Below, one piece after another: positions 47,098 through 58,369 of a stretch of 64,000 bases of DNA (positions are counted from its first letter, which is position 1; the number at the start of each line of letters is the position of its first letter). Made by a program: the position numbers and the translations under genes. A model generated the notes under the pieces. The model was not told the origin of the DNA. It did no database searches and saw only the letters and a list, made by a program, of their open reading frames with translations. The stretch spans positions 22,517,020 through 22,581,019 of the forward strand of contig CM074189.1 in the NCBI GenBank assembly GCA_037179385.1, given 5' to 3'. The DNA comes from Holothuria scabra. Lineage: Eukaryota > Echinodermata > Holothuroidea > Aspidochirotida > Holothuriidae.

Positions 47098-49208
47098 TAA
47101 CTCCAAAAGTCAAGAAATACAAGAAACCAAGTTCTTGGACTCCCCCTGAGGGACGCAACCCTTACATCGATGCCTTCGCCAAAAGTGCTAAAATTCACCT
47201 GGATAAACTGCTTAGTGAAAAGGGATCCACCGATCGACCGAAGCCAGATAACCTTTCTCCCGGCCAGCGTCAGGCTCTCAAGAACCTTAAAACCAATGAA
47301 AATATTATCATCAAACCTGCGGACAAAGGTGGCGCCGTCGTAGTACAAGACACGGACGATTACATTAATGAAGCCAATAGACAATTAAATGATCCTAGTT
47401 TTTACACCAATCTCCATTCGGACCCCACTAACGTTTTCACTCGTGAATTGAATCAACTTCTTTGTAATGTGCATCCGCAAACCAGCAGTATTGTAAGTAA
47501 TCTTATACCTAAGGACCCCAGGCCAGGGATATTCTATATGCTTCCCAAGGTCCACAAATTAGGGCCCATGGCTTCTAGAGCAGACCCTCCAGCTTATCAG
47601 GCTACCACAACCAGGACTAAAATTTTTGATATAGCTAGACAACACGGTATAGTTCCACCAGGTCGACCCATAGTAAACTCTATTGGTATGCTCACTGAGC
47701 ATTTATCAGGCTACATAGATACCTTACTTCAACCTCTGATGTGTTTCATTCCTAGCTTTATCCAGGATACCACCGACTTCCTTAACAAATTATCATCCCT
47801 ACCCATTCTACCCGACGGGACATTCATGGTTACTATGGACGTTACTTCCCTTTATACCAATATTCCCCATGACGAGGGCACCTCTGCCTGTCACAACCTC
47901 TTGAAATGCATACAGCCTACAGAGATCCCTATTGAGGATACTGCGCTCTTGATAGATTTGGTCCTTAAACATAATCATTTTGAATTTAATGATAGGCATT
48001 ACCTCCAGACTAATGGGACTGCAATGGGAACTAAGATGGCCCGTACCTATGCCAACATCTTTATGTCGGTATTAGAAAGTCAATTTCTCCAAAATACTGA
48101 ATACAAACCGCTTTTTACTGCCGATATATAGACGACATTTTCTTTATATGGACTCATAGCGAAGAAGAATTACTCAGATTCGTTTATCTAGCTAACAATA
48201 CTCATGCGAAAATCAAATTCACAAAGGAATACTCGCGTGAAGCAATTTCTTTCCTAGATGTTCTCGTCTCGCTCAGAAATGGCAAATTATGCACGTCTGT
48301 CTATTCTAAGCCTACAGACACTCACACTTACCTTCGTTACGAAAGCTTTAATTCACACCACATCAAGTCTTCCTTAATTTATAGTCAGGCTATCCGCTTA
48401 AAACGTATTTGCTCAGATCCGGTTGACTTTGAGCATCACGTCCACAACCTCACCCTTAGTTTCACCGACAGGGGGTATCCTTTGAGCCTAGTCAAAAAAC
48501 AAATTGGTAGGGCTCGTCGAGCTACACGCGAATCACTTCTTTCGTACAATCGCAAAACTAACAGTGACAATCGCATCCCGTTTGTGGTGAAACATCATCC
48601 TACCACTAGAAAACTTTCGAAACACATAAAGTCTTCTTGGAAAATACTCCATGAAAATGATTCACTTGCTGAACTTTTCGCACAACCCCCTATTATTGCT
48701 ACCAAACAACCCCCCAACCTCAGATCGTTACTTGTACGTTCTAGATTAAGATCTACTAATACCCAACAGGGTAATACTCTATGTAAGAAGCCGCGTTGTC
48801 AGGTTTGTCAACACATGTTGACCGGTGCCTCCCTTACTTTTAATGGTATAACTGTCCACCCTGGTCCTTACAATTGCGATTCCTCCAACGTAGTGTATAT
48901 TATCTCATGCAGCAAATGCCCGACTGTGTGCTACGTTGGAGAAACCAGTACGAAATTTAGATTGAGATTCAATAATCATAAACAAAGCATTCGTAACGCG
49001 ACTCCCAACGGATTCCCAGTTGCCGGAACATTTCCAGAGTAGCGGGCACACAGGTGACGACTTGAGGTTTACCATTGCCCTCGGTAGGTTCCGATGCAGT
49101 GAAGACCGTAAGCGCCACGAACTCAAACTAATTTTACGCCTTAATAGCCACAGGCAAGGTCTTAATAGAGATTTTTCTTATTTATCAGGATACAGTTTCT
49201 TCAAGTAA
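47098..49208 (+). pseudogene. PLE B2 reverse transcriptase-GIY-YIG polyprotein
   Basis: Same motif series as B1 from KKYKKPSSW onward (DKGGAVVVQ, FYMLPKVHK, DVTSLYTNIPH, TAMGTKMAR). Near 48,112-48,116 the T run is five long where B1 has six. The frame therefore breaks at PLFTADI, immediately before YIDD, and the RT active-site motif is thrown out of frame. The frame resumes to encode ISFLDVLVSL, KPTDTHTYL, IYSQAIRLKR, RGYP, the Cys pair and GIY-YIG (48,482-49,042). It then breaks again at the shared PVAGTFPE frameshift; the proper C-terminus ends at 49,208. Confidence 0.9.
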
Positions 49209-49795
49209 TTCAGTAATTCTGTTTCCTTCTTTTGTACAACTGTGCTACCTTGTCATTTACTCCCGCTTCTTCAATTTTTTACTATTTAATATAGCATCTC
49301 ACATTCTGTAAAGTTACGCCAATTATTTTTTTTTAAACTCGGATGCTTTGTTATTTAATATTACTTGTAATGTACAATTTAGTGCTTTATTTTTTAAGTA
49401 GATATGAACAGTTTTTATTTGTCAGTAAGACAGTTTTATTATTTGAAAATATCTCACGCACTCGCATCTTGTCGCTTTGATAAACTGTTTAGTTACCATG
49501 GAGTTTTGAATATGTACATACGCTTCCATTCAAACAACTAAATGAGGTACGCACACTACAATTTTAGATTGTCTCGTCACTTTACATTATTTTGGCTAAT
49601 CAAGCTTGCCATGGTTATGATGTTCGCGCTTTGTATTAATTACTATGTGAGAACGTGCGTTCTTTGTAACTACGTACTTTTCGATCATCATCATTATGAC
49701 GTCACTTTACAACTTTTCAAACTTATTTTAATATTACGCGGTACTGTACGCATTCAACTCTATCTTGTTTGTATGTAACGGTTGATTTCCACAAC

Positions 49796-49835
49796 ACAGT
49801 TGACAAAGCCGCCAGGAGGCGGCGAAAATTTCTGT
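49796..49835 (+). ncRNA. Degenerate hammerhead-like motif in B2
   Basis: Same altered core (TTGACAA) and strong stem II as in B1, on the plus strand. Confidence 0.35.
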
Positions 49836-49923
49836 TTCAATAAATCATTCGTTGGATCTATATGCACACTCTGTTTTCCATTTTTCCTTATTTATTACGT
49901 CCAACACACGGAATTAATTAATG

Positions 49924-49924
<1 letters not shown>

Positions 49925-49987
<63 letters not shown>

Positions 49988-50035
49988 CGCTAATTCCCTT
50001 AGGGAATATATATAGATATATATATATATATATAT
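49925..50035. repeat. (TA)n tract with an inserted MITE end
   Basis: TA at 49,925-49,985 and again at 50,004-50,035. Between them lies a ~20-bp scrap (TAACGCTAATTCCCTTAGGG) identical to the start of M4, which follows at 50,036. Confidence 0.9.
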
Positions 50036-50389
50036 ATAACGCTAATTCCCTTAGGGGGAAATTGTTATATCTGCGCGTACTTAGGGCGAAAAAATAACAA
50101 TGAAATACTTAAGAAAAAGTGTTCGCCCTAACGTCTAAAAATATAAACAACGTTATTTCAATGGGCAGCCATCCGTTCGTATTAACAGTTAGGTGTCCGT
50201 AAATTTGACAACTTTGAAATAATTGCATCTATTTTGTAAATCTAGGACGGCGCCTTTGTCCGTTTACGTATTCCTATAGAAAAAGTGTGTAGAAACGTTA
50301 CGGCGAAACTTGTATTTCGCCCCCCAAAATTTTTCCCCTTAAGGTCGACTTTTCAACAACAACTTTCCCCCAAGTGCGGAATTAGTGAA

Positions 50390-50391
<2 letters not shown>
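50036..50391 (-). mobile_element. TA-flanked MITE M4
   Basis: About 355 bp. The left end is CGCTAATTCCCTTAGGGGGA and the right end is complementary to a CACTAATTCCGCACTTGGG terminus; both sides meet TA. It is inverted relative to M3 and about 92% identical by eye. No coding. Confidence 0.7.
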
Positions 50392-50473
<82 letters not shown>

Positions 50474-50475
50474 TT
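50392..50475. repeat. (TA)n microsatellite
   Basis: About 84 bp of TA with two TTTA interruptions, between M4 and the family C element. Confidence 0.95.
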
Positions 50476-50559
50476 ACTCCGAGATAAAACACGTATACAC
50501 GTGTACTCCGAAATAAAAATGAAGTACAGAAAAATTTGCAATAAATAGCATGACTTGTT

Positions 50560-51580
50560 CATTTTAGGAGTTTGAAAGGTAACAAATATATTTCGAAATA
50601 TTCAGTCTCACTGGAACTTTCCTCAGCGAGAAGACAAAATGAGCACAAAAATTAAAAATAACGGAAAGCTACAGGTAAATATATTAATAGTGTCAGGAGT
50701 GAAGATTAAATTGCTCGTGTAAGGATTTAAAATACCAGAGTCTTCGTTCAGTCCGGTTATGTGTGACTTAAGCCCCATTATCCAAATAATTTCGTTGTTC
50801 AGCGCAAAAAAAGTTATTTGCTTTGACGATTATTTTAAGATTCTCGATAGAATTTTGAGGAAAATTAGATTACAAAATAGACTTTATAAAACATTACAAG
50901 AATCACAATTAAGGTTGGGGGGGGGGGCGGAAAATTAATGTTAGGGATATTGATACGTACTAATGTGCTTGCTGATTTTGCAGTGTCTTTTGAGTGATGC
51001 CCTTAGAGTCCGGGGTCTTTGATGTGGAGGAAGTAAGAAGTCTCCTAAGGTTAGGGGGCTTACGCAATGCGGGGGGGGGGGGGAGGACGGGCTCAGAAAA
51101 TATACCCGAAAGGGATGGATCGTCCTTGAGGGGGACAAAGATATGTTTTATTATGCTCGAAAGATTGGGAATAACGGGGTGAAACTTGAACACCATGGGA
51201 ATACACGTTTTGGGCAGGTTAGTTTTTTGTAGGATAAAAGGTCCTGGCGGTTGATTAAAGCAGCTTTTACAATACCTTGTTTGACAATGTGGATGGGATA
51301 GCCGTTTGTTAGGAAGTGCCCGGTGAGGGCAGAAACCGAGCGATCGTAGTCTTTGGGGTCAAAGCAAATGCGTTTGGTGCGAAGACATTGACTGTAAACT
51401 ATTGACATTTGTAGTTTCTTGGGGTGGAAACTATCGAAATGTAGCAAGAGACTTTTGTCTGTGGTTTGCAGTATAGGAAAGTAGAGATGGTTCCCGCGTC
51501 TAGTTTTAGTAGAACGTCAAGGAAAGCTACTTGTTGGTTTAAAACTTCAAAAGTAAACTTGACGCTGTCAAAAGGCAGGG
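50560..51580 (-). mobile_element. Penelope-like element family C (degenerate)
   Basis: Minus-strand remnants include QQVAFLDVLLKLDAGTIS with YCKPQTK (rc of about 51,540-51,455). Next come IVYSQCLRTKRICFD, GYPIHIVKQGI and SYKKL (51,447-51,151), then FSEP, a Pro run and RKPPNLRRLL in a second frame. An eroded Cys/GIY-YIG start (CDSCNVLYK, about 50,910) follows, and then a 3' region with a hammerhead-like motif. The palm domain before SFLDV is missing. A G run at 51,070 and others interrupt it. It is clearly a different PLE family from A and B. Confidence 0.75.
50585..50632 (-). ncRNA. Hammerhead-like motif in family C
   Basis: CTGAGGA (rc of 50,620-50,626) matches CUGANGA. It is followed by a longer irregular stem II, then CGAAAT and ATAT as self-complementary stem III. 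Stem I cannot be defined with confidence. Confidence 0.4.
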
Positions 51581-51606
51581 ATGCTTTTGAACTATTTCAA
51601 AAGCAT
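51581..51606. repeat. Perfect hairpin at centre of family C pair
   Basis: ATGCTTTTGAA, loop CTAT, TTCAAAAGCAT: an 11-bp perfect inverted repeat exactly between the oppositely oriented C pieces. Confidence 0.85.
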
Positions 51607-51720
51607 GTCAACTCTTTCCATGACAAAGTTTCAAACCAACAAGTAGCTTTCCATGACGTTCTAGTACAACTACATGCTGGAACCATACACTTGCTGTTTG
51701 GAACACAGACGTCAGAACAG
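51600..51720 (+). mobile_element. Short inverted piece of family C
   Basis: It encodes QQVAFHDVLVQLHAGTIH on the plus strand, the counterpart of QQVAFLDVLLKLDAGTIS on the minus strand about 70 bp to the left. This is therefore the start of a second, head-to-head C copy, cut after about 120 bp. Confidence 0.7.
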
Positions 51721-51724
51721 GCCT

Positions 51725-52150
51725 ATAGTTGATATTTTGATAAACAGCAAACTAGCTATGAACCGAATGAATATTTTAATGAAAAATATATAAATACAAT
51801 CATGCATAAAATATAATGCAAAGATATAATGTCACTTTTGAAGGCTTGTTCATTTAATGTCGGCACATTGTGTTTACTTACGCAGTTGTAGTTTTTGTTT
51901 ATTTCGCAAAAGATTGACTTTTTCCATTGTCATTTGTTCACTTGCTATGCTTTTATCTATTTGTCTTGTTTTAGTTGTAAATTTTTAGTTTTCGTTTAAA
52001 TATTTTATAGTTGGAGACAACAAAATTAAGCTTGAGATTTTCTGAACACCGATCAACATTTAACATAATCAACAGTAGGCTACAGTCCGGAACGACGTAT
52101 ATCTTAACATCCTACCTAGCCTAACCATAGGATAAACTGTCAATCATATA
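51725..52150. other. No gene recognised; upstream of candidate exon
   Basis: AT-rich single-copy-looking DNA. No clear core promoter element can be assigned, although TATA-like strings are common at this base composition. Confidence 0.4.
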
Positions 52151-52153
52151 ACT

Positions 52154-52229
52154 ATGGCGACTGGACAAATTGGAAAAATGGATTTATTCCTTGTCATTCT
52201 AATGACAGCGGTGGTAAAATGTACAGGGG
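52154..52229 (+). CDS. Candidate first exon encoding a signal peptide
   Basis: ATG at 52,154 opens a frame of 25 codons plus one base, ending at GGGG|GTAAGT, a strong 5' splice site (donor G at 52,230). The peptide has a short polar/basic start, a second Met, then the hydrophobic core of MDLFLVILMTAVVKC followed by TGG, a good signal peptide shape with a small-residue cleavage area. A phase-1 intron straight after a signal peptide is typical of animal secreted and membrane proteins. No second exon was recognised downstream; transposons fill much of the following 6 kb. It could also be chance. Confidence 0.35.
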
Positions 52230-53216
52230 GTAAGTTTCTTTATTTCTCACTTGCCTTTATATAAGTGTATTCCTGACCTCCGTGAACAATTATCAAATAT
52301 CAAAGTTGAATGGGATTAACTGTATTTCTTTTACAAGAAAATGTAATATTTTCAAAGCCAACACTTGTTGACATTAATTTAAGGAAAACTGAAACTTTCA
52401 ATAGTTTCCCACAGGTAGAAATTCAGTAAATTGTTTCTTGTTCACGGATATTAAGTGCACAAAAACTTTGAAAAAAATCAAATTATGCAACTTCTGCAAC
52501 TTTTCTAAAGGAAAGGGTTTTGAAGAGATGAAGCTACTGAGTTTTATAGCTGAGAATGACATGATAATGAAAACAGCTTAATGTCGCGGTATTTCTTTTA
52601 AACATAGTCTCAATACCCACACAATGTCAGTAGAAATAAGCAACATCACCACTTCAGTGCTTAAAATTATTTAAACCATAGAATTACATCCCAGTTCCAC
52701 TTCTGTAGTGGATCTGATCATCTAAATGCCTTATGCCTGACTCCGATAGCCAAAATTATTTGACCGTCATTTACTGGTTGGCACCTGAAGCTAAACAATA
52801 AGTTAGGTTAAAGCAAAAATATCGTATGTGAGACTGAGATAAACTAAATTTGCACTGAAAACATGGTGAAACCTTCAATATCTCAGCATATTTGCAAATA
52901 TAAAGTATCCTTGATTGTTTTGGTGCATAAGACAATGATTAAAAATTGCTATTACAGGTGTTTAAGCCTCTTAGTAATCTTCTGACTTTGCAAAAATGCA
53001 ATAACTGGAATGATTTAAATGGCATGGACCTAAAGCGGAAATGTTCTTACGGTAAAGAAACACTGAAAAAAGTCACTTATAATGTTATGAAATGTTGTTT
53101 ATACCAGATTTAGCCGTCATAGTTTCTTGTACACAATGTATTGACATACAGACTTTGCAACATTCAAGCAACATGACCAACCCGTCGTTGAGTAGCCTAG
53201 CAAGAAATGCTTAAAG
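52230..53216. other. No further gene sequence; possible intron
   Basis: Ordinary AT-rich DNA with no recognised exon. If the exon at 52,154 is real this is intron 1. Confidence 0.4.
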
Positions 53217-54809
53217 CAGTGCTGTAACCAGCGTGTGGGGGGGGGGGCAGGGGGCAAACTGACCAGAAAAGGGAAGGGAACAAAAGGCGGGGAGGGAAGA
53301 AAAAACGGGGAGGGAAAGAAGGGAAGGAAAGAAAGGAAAAGAGGAAAAAAGAGGGGGAAGAGAAAAAGGAGGGGAATGAAAGGAAAGAAAAGCAGAAGAA
53401 AAAGGGTATTTATCGGAGGAAAGACTTTCCTCTCTTGCTCTTTGCCAGACAGTCGGGGGACTTAAGAGAAACAATTATTCTCAGATTTGCCACCAATATT
53501 TGGAGGAAGTGCTGATTCTTCAGCAGTCCCCCAACTCTTTAAACTTACCCACAGGAAGCCCAGAATCCAAAGCTTTCGTCAGTATAAGCTCCATATGGAC
53601 AAATTTTTGTTTCAAAAGGGCAGAAATTTTGGTGCGCTTCGCACGCCGCAATACATCACTAATACAGTGGTGTTCACATTTGGAAGGAAAATCGGAAAAC
53701 TTAACTACTACTTACAAGCCCGAGACATGCCATATCCGGCTGTCTGAGGGGCCGCGATTTTTCAAAATTTTCTGTACGCTCCGCGCCAACTGAAGGTAGT
53801 CTTTCTAGCAAGACTTTATATTCTAGGCAGGCCTGAAATGGAACCATTGGTCTACCGTACTCAAATGCTCTCATACACACCTTTCATCAGATAGCTTTCA
53901 ATCCTGTCAGTTGTGTAGTGTTTGTAGATGGGTTCTTCGGTTATTGAAGTGTCAAAATTTTATCAATGTTCATTGTCGCAGAGCAGGGGCGATTGCGCCC
54001 TTGCTCGAAAAAGTGAAAAATTCGAAAATTTGCCATTTGAGACACCGGTCAAGTACAGTGCGGTTTCCCTAGTTTTCCTTCATAAAATTTCGAATTCTTC
54101 CTAATAAAAGTTCCATATTTGAAATTATAAGTTTTAAAAAGACAAAATTTTCCGAGCGCTTCGCGGGCCTTAAATTGCAACCCTTAAAGCTGTCAGTAAT
54201 CGCTAAAAAAGCAGTCAGTGGATAATTTGTCCTTGACGCTACAGTGCCGTTTCCCTAAAATTTTCTTCAATATAGGCTTTCCTTTTTGTCTAAAAGGGCA
54301 ACAAAGTTCCGAGAGAAATTTTAAGGTCGCCGAGAAGCCTTAATCCGCACTTCTTAGATAACATGATCATCAGTCGACATGCTATCCCAGATATATGCTT
54401 AAAGGAGACGTAGATTCTTCGATAGTCCCCCAAATATGAAAATTACCTTACATTACAGGAAACTCTGAATCTAATCTATTTTCTGCAATACAAGCTCCAT
54501 ATTTACAAATGTGTGATAGGACCCAAATTTTCGGTACGTACCTTATACACTAGTGTTCACATTTAAGAAAAAAATCAGATATATTTTTACAAAGTCGTTC
54601 TTTCTCGTAGAAAAAGAAATAAAAAATAGCATAAAAATGTACCATTTGGTCAATAAGGTAGGGTGAGTTGCATGGTCCAAAATTGTCATCCCCCCCCCCC
54701 TCTCAACACTTCCCTTCAGGCCCTTGACAAACTAACACAGCTCAACTAGTACAAAATCGGGAAACCTCTATGATTTGCCCCAGGACAGTCAGGTCTGGTT
54801 ACGCCACTG
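53217..54809. mobile_element. hAT-type non-autonomous element (family 2) with 8-bp target duplication
   Basis: The left terminus CAGTGCTGTAACCAG (53,217) and right terminus, reading CAGTGGCGTAACCAG on the opposite strand (to 54,809), form a terminal inverted repeat with two mismatches. It is flanked by gcttaaag (53,209-53,216) and gcttcaag (54,810-54,817), an 8-bp target duplication with one change, as expected for hAT elements. Inside is a G/A-rich stretch (53,240-53,405). An internal direct duplication of about 200 bp (about 53,505-53,710 and 54,412-54,590) shares attcttc-gca/gatagtccccca and aagctccatat text. No transposase recognised. Confidence 0.75.
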
Positions 54810-54817
54810 GCTTCAAG

Positions 54818-56225
54818 CGCAGAACTATATCTCGAAAGTTCAATGATAATGATACAGAAATTTTGAGTTGACATAAGATCCCCGATTGTAAGCTTAAACC
54901 AAAGGACAGACATGCACAGGTTACAAACTTCTCCGAAGATCCGCGAGGCGAAGAAGCAGCATGTTTTCGTGTTATAGTCAAGCAGGCATATACTTAGTGC
55001 TATAGTACCTTACGTGACACGGTAGAAAGGCAGGAACCAAAACCTTATCAGAAAGCTCGCTAAGCTTAAAACAGTTAACGTTCAGGGTACACAAATTAAA
55101 AAAAAATATGAAAGACCTCGGTGTGAGCTTCGCATGAGAGTGATGTGTTGAAATCTGCAATACCTTCCCTCCCCTCATTAATTTACACACACCCAAAGTC
55201 CCAAGAGTAAAGTAATCTATGGCGTTTCAGTCTTTTGTACTGAACTTTGAAGTTAAGGAGGATAGCATACCCAATGGAGAATGTTACGCTGACATTTCTC
55301 TAACGTAATCACATTCCTTTTCACGTTTGTTCAGTAGAAAACTGACTGTAATTTAACAATTGAAATGAAAACAAAAGATCACTCATTAGTTTGAGGCTAT
55401 GGCATCGTATGTGCTTGCTTCATGTGCACTTTTGCTTCACGTTCAACCAAATGGTTGGAAACTGGGCCGTAAAACTCCTTCTAACCTAACCTAACCTCAT
55501 GTTCACTTGTTTGAAAATGTTAAAACTTCAGTCCACTGCTGATATCTTTACAAAAACACATAAAATGAAAATTTCACCAGATTACGTCGAAAAAGTACCA
55601 CTCTAACAGTGTGAACTAAAACTTATTCTGCTCGTGACAGTTTTTAAGGCATACTTAATTGAAATGATATCTTTGACGGTTCTCTTTCTTTTCCCAAAAT
55701 TCCACGAAACAGTGTTGAGGTCATGGTAGCATGTCTTTTTCAAAACCTGCTTTTGGACAGGTTGTCCACGTAGCGACTGCTCTTGCAACCTACCTCTCCT
55801 GTCAGAGGGTCACTTAGTGCGATATGACTTGCTACATATCACAAGTTACATATCAAGAACAGGGGGCAGGAGGCAGAAGGCAGTTCACAGCAAATTTGTC
55901 ATGAGAACCCCGATGAATGATTTTGATTAAAATGAATAAGAAAAGGAGAAAGGGAAAGGACAAAAAGATCGGGAGTTGCCTGGATAAAATTGACGGGCAG
56001 ATACCAAGTGGAGGGATAACTTTGAAATGCTGCTTTGAAAAGTGTGGTCTTTAATGTTAAGCAAAACTATGACGAAACATATTTCAAGAACAATGAAAAG
56101 GCAATCGATACCTCCAATTACTCTGACAATAGTTTCACACAATGCGCCTGTCATACGCAAACGAAAAACCAGGTGAGTGAGATGGTTGGGGCTAAAAATG
56201 GCGGTGGATCTTGTCCAAAATGGCC
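54818..56225. other. No supported gene; short R1 copy at 55,444
   Basis: AT-rich sequence with only short frames. At 55,444-55,500 there is a partial, inverted R1 repeat (GGTTGGAAACTGGGCCGTAA, then three CTAAC units). Nothing else recognised. Confidence 0.5.
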
Positions 56226-56227
56226 AA

Positions 56228-56235
56228 CTTTAATA
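56228..56235. repeat. Left target-site duplication of hAT copy 2
   Basis: ctttaata, matched by ctttaatc at 58,191-58,198 on the other side of the element (7 of 8 positions). Confidence 0.75.
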
Positions 56236-58190
56236 CAGTGGCGTAGCTACTGGGGGGGGGGGCGGGGGGGGGGCAAATTGCCCCCCTGGAAAAATTTTTG
56301 GGGAAATTTGATGAAAATGGGGACATTTGATGAATTTTCTTATTCTTACAAAATTTCTCAAAATCTTTGGTAGAATAAGAAATTGTGAGACATTTTTCAT
56401 ACATAATTCGTATTTTCATGCAACAAATTAACTCAGATTTCGTCAGTGTCACATGAACCGGCCCTACTCGTGTTCCACAGAAATGTCCTCGCCGCGTAGC
56501 AGATTGAATGTTCTCTTGTATACGCACTGGGGTTATGATCAGTGCATTTCAGTGCACACATTCAGGTATTTTACAACAGCTGATACAGTTCAACTAACAC
56601 TGAAAGGCTGTAATCCCGAACTTATCCCTTTGTACACAGTCTCTGTGTTGTGCACTTTGGGAATTCAGTAAAAGGATGTTAAAACTGACAAGTCACTACC
56701 ATAGACCCCCCGGGTTATTATGTTGTTCTACAAGCTATTAGTAGCTACGCCGATTTTACTCTGTGTTCGTAACGATGGATGGGGCTGAAACAATCCATGG
56801 CCAACGATAAACTTAAAGTTAGTCTAGAAATTAGCATGAAAGGGATCCATTGGTATACTTAGATTTTGTTACTTAGCCTAATCTTTGGAGGCTTACAGTC
56901 TAGTTCGGGAAAATAGCTTTCTGCTCACTTGGGGTGTAACAATAAACGGGTCAATGAGTACCTTGTAGCCTTCTACACTTAACAGACTGCTTGTTCTAAC
57001 AGGATATCCTGTGTGATCGAGCCACTATTAGGCCTCCTTAGTGGCGTGCGAAGGGCAGACCATTGGGCCATGCCCCCCCCCCCCCACCACAGATGCCACT
57101 TTTTCTTTGTTCTTAAAAATACGTAGTCTAACTTAAGTAACACAGATTTTATTCAAAAGATAGCATAAGTGGCACCAGATTGCTTATAAGGACACCCAAT
57201 TTTTCAAGAATTTTCAAAGGGGAAGGATTGTCTCTGCAAGGTCCTTCAGTGATGCCATTTTTTTTTAATTCCTATAAATAGACCTAGGCAAATTCTGTCA
57301 ATTTCCAATTTTTACCTAATATGGTAGACTCTGTTTCCCACTGGTGGCATCGATAAAAAACAGACAACATGTTTAGATTCTCTTTAAAAACATGAATACG
57401 CTATTTTTGGCCATTTGAGGGGTCTACTTTTTCGAAATTTTCTTTACGCTCCACGCCAACCAACGGTGGCGCTTCGTTCAGTCTTTTGGGCAAAATTACA
57501 TGTCAAATTAGCTCTTAACTCTCTGATCACTTTGCAGTTTGCGAACATATTTTGAAGTGAGCGTTTTCTTGCAAAAGACAAAAGAAGGAAGCGACTCGTT
57601 AGATTCTTCGTATAAGTCAGGAAAATGCTATTTCCGGCCATCTGAGGGGTCTGATTTTCGAAATTTTCTCTACGCTCCGCGCCAACCAGTGGTGGCGCTC
57701 CGCTTAGATAATCTTTATGATAAAATAACGTTTTGTGGCCAAGAAAACCCACAATCCTGTACCGATCAACGCTCTTTTATTTTGACTTGTAGAAGTGTGC
57801 AAATTTAATGACAAGTTTTACTTCGTAAGGTAGCGTAAATGTCATAAGAATGCATGTAAAGACACAAAAGTTTCAGTTTTATCCTCATGAACCACCATGA
57901 TTAACTTTCAACACTGTTCCTGTCAAAGTCGAAAATCTTGCACCATTTTGCATCTAGGCTCCTTAAAAACGTCAAGTTTCCGGACATCCTCTCCCCTTAG
58001 ACCATACTGCATGCCCCCCTTCAGAGAAATTAAGATTGAAATGCAGGTAATATTACAAAATGACATGGTAATGTTGTTATACTTGTAAATTTGCATATTT
58101 TGTATGAAATACATACACATTGACCGGGAAAAGTTTTGGGGAAATTTCATACCTTTGCCCCCCCTGGAAAAAATCCTAGCTACGCCACTG
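56236..58190 (-). mobile_element. hAT-type non-autonomous element (family 1), copy 2
   Basis: Both ends read CAGTGGCGTAGCTA inward (56,236 and rc at 58,190), a perfect 14-bp terminal inverted repeat followed by G-rich sequence. The flanks carry an 8-bp target duplication. It is the reverse-oriented counterpart of 35,876-38,290, sharing the GGAGCGTAGAGAAAATTT-type internal repeat twice (about 57,435 and 57,660). No transposase frame is recognised, so it would depend on an active hAT elsewhere. Length is 1,955 bp. Confidence 0.82.
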
Positions 58191-58204
58191 CTTTAATCCC
58201 ACCG

Positions 58205-58365
58205 GAATAATACGGAATACCGAGCGTATCATAAATGGTTAAAAAATTTATTACATCAAAAAATCAAGATATCGGAAAAAGGAAAAAACATTTTACAAAA
58301 AGGATACTGGAAATAAATGTAGCATGTTTAAAAAGAAATCAGCATGTTAGAATTGTTTTGATTCT
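58205..58365 (+). repeat. Inverted repeat H, left copy
   Basis: Text including ggatactggaaataaatgta and aagaaatcagcatgttagaa matches the reverse complement of 61,945-62,105. The ~3.6 kb spacing and the divergence suggest an old interspersed family. Confidence 0.65.
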
Positions 58366-58369
58366 TCAA

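Larger units (their letters stand above)
47098..49892 (+). mobile_element. Penelope-like element family B, copy B2
   Basis: Inverted near-identical partner of B1, 5'-truncated at the residue corresponding to VTPKVKK. It keeps the same 3' UTR (about 49,209-49,892) and ends in (TA)n. It shares with B1 the frameshift after the endonuclease, which indicates one origin for both arms or later gene conversion. Confidence 0.92.

Noticed and set aside
47098..47384. N-terminal 96 residues of the 850-codon minus frame
   Set aside because: They are the antisense of the B2 arm, read through because the palindrome happens to be open. The same peptide appears antisense to B1 at 46,491-46,838.
55481..55497. 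Telomere-like CCTAA repeats
   Set aside because: Only three CTAAC units, and they form the end of repeat R1.
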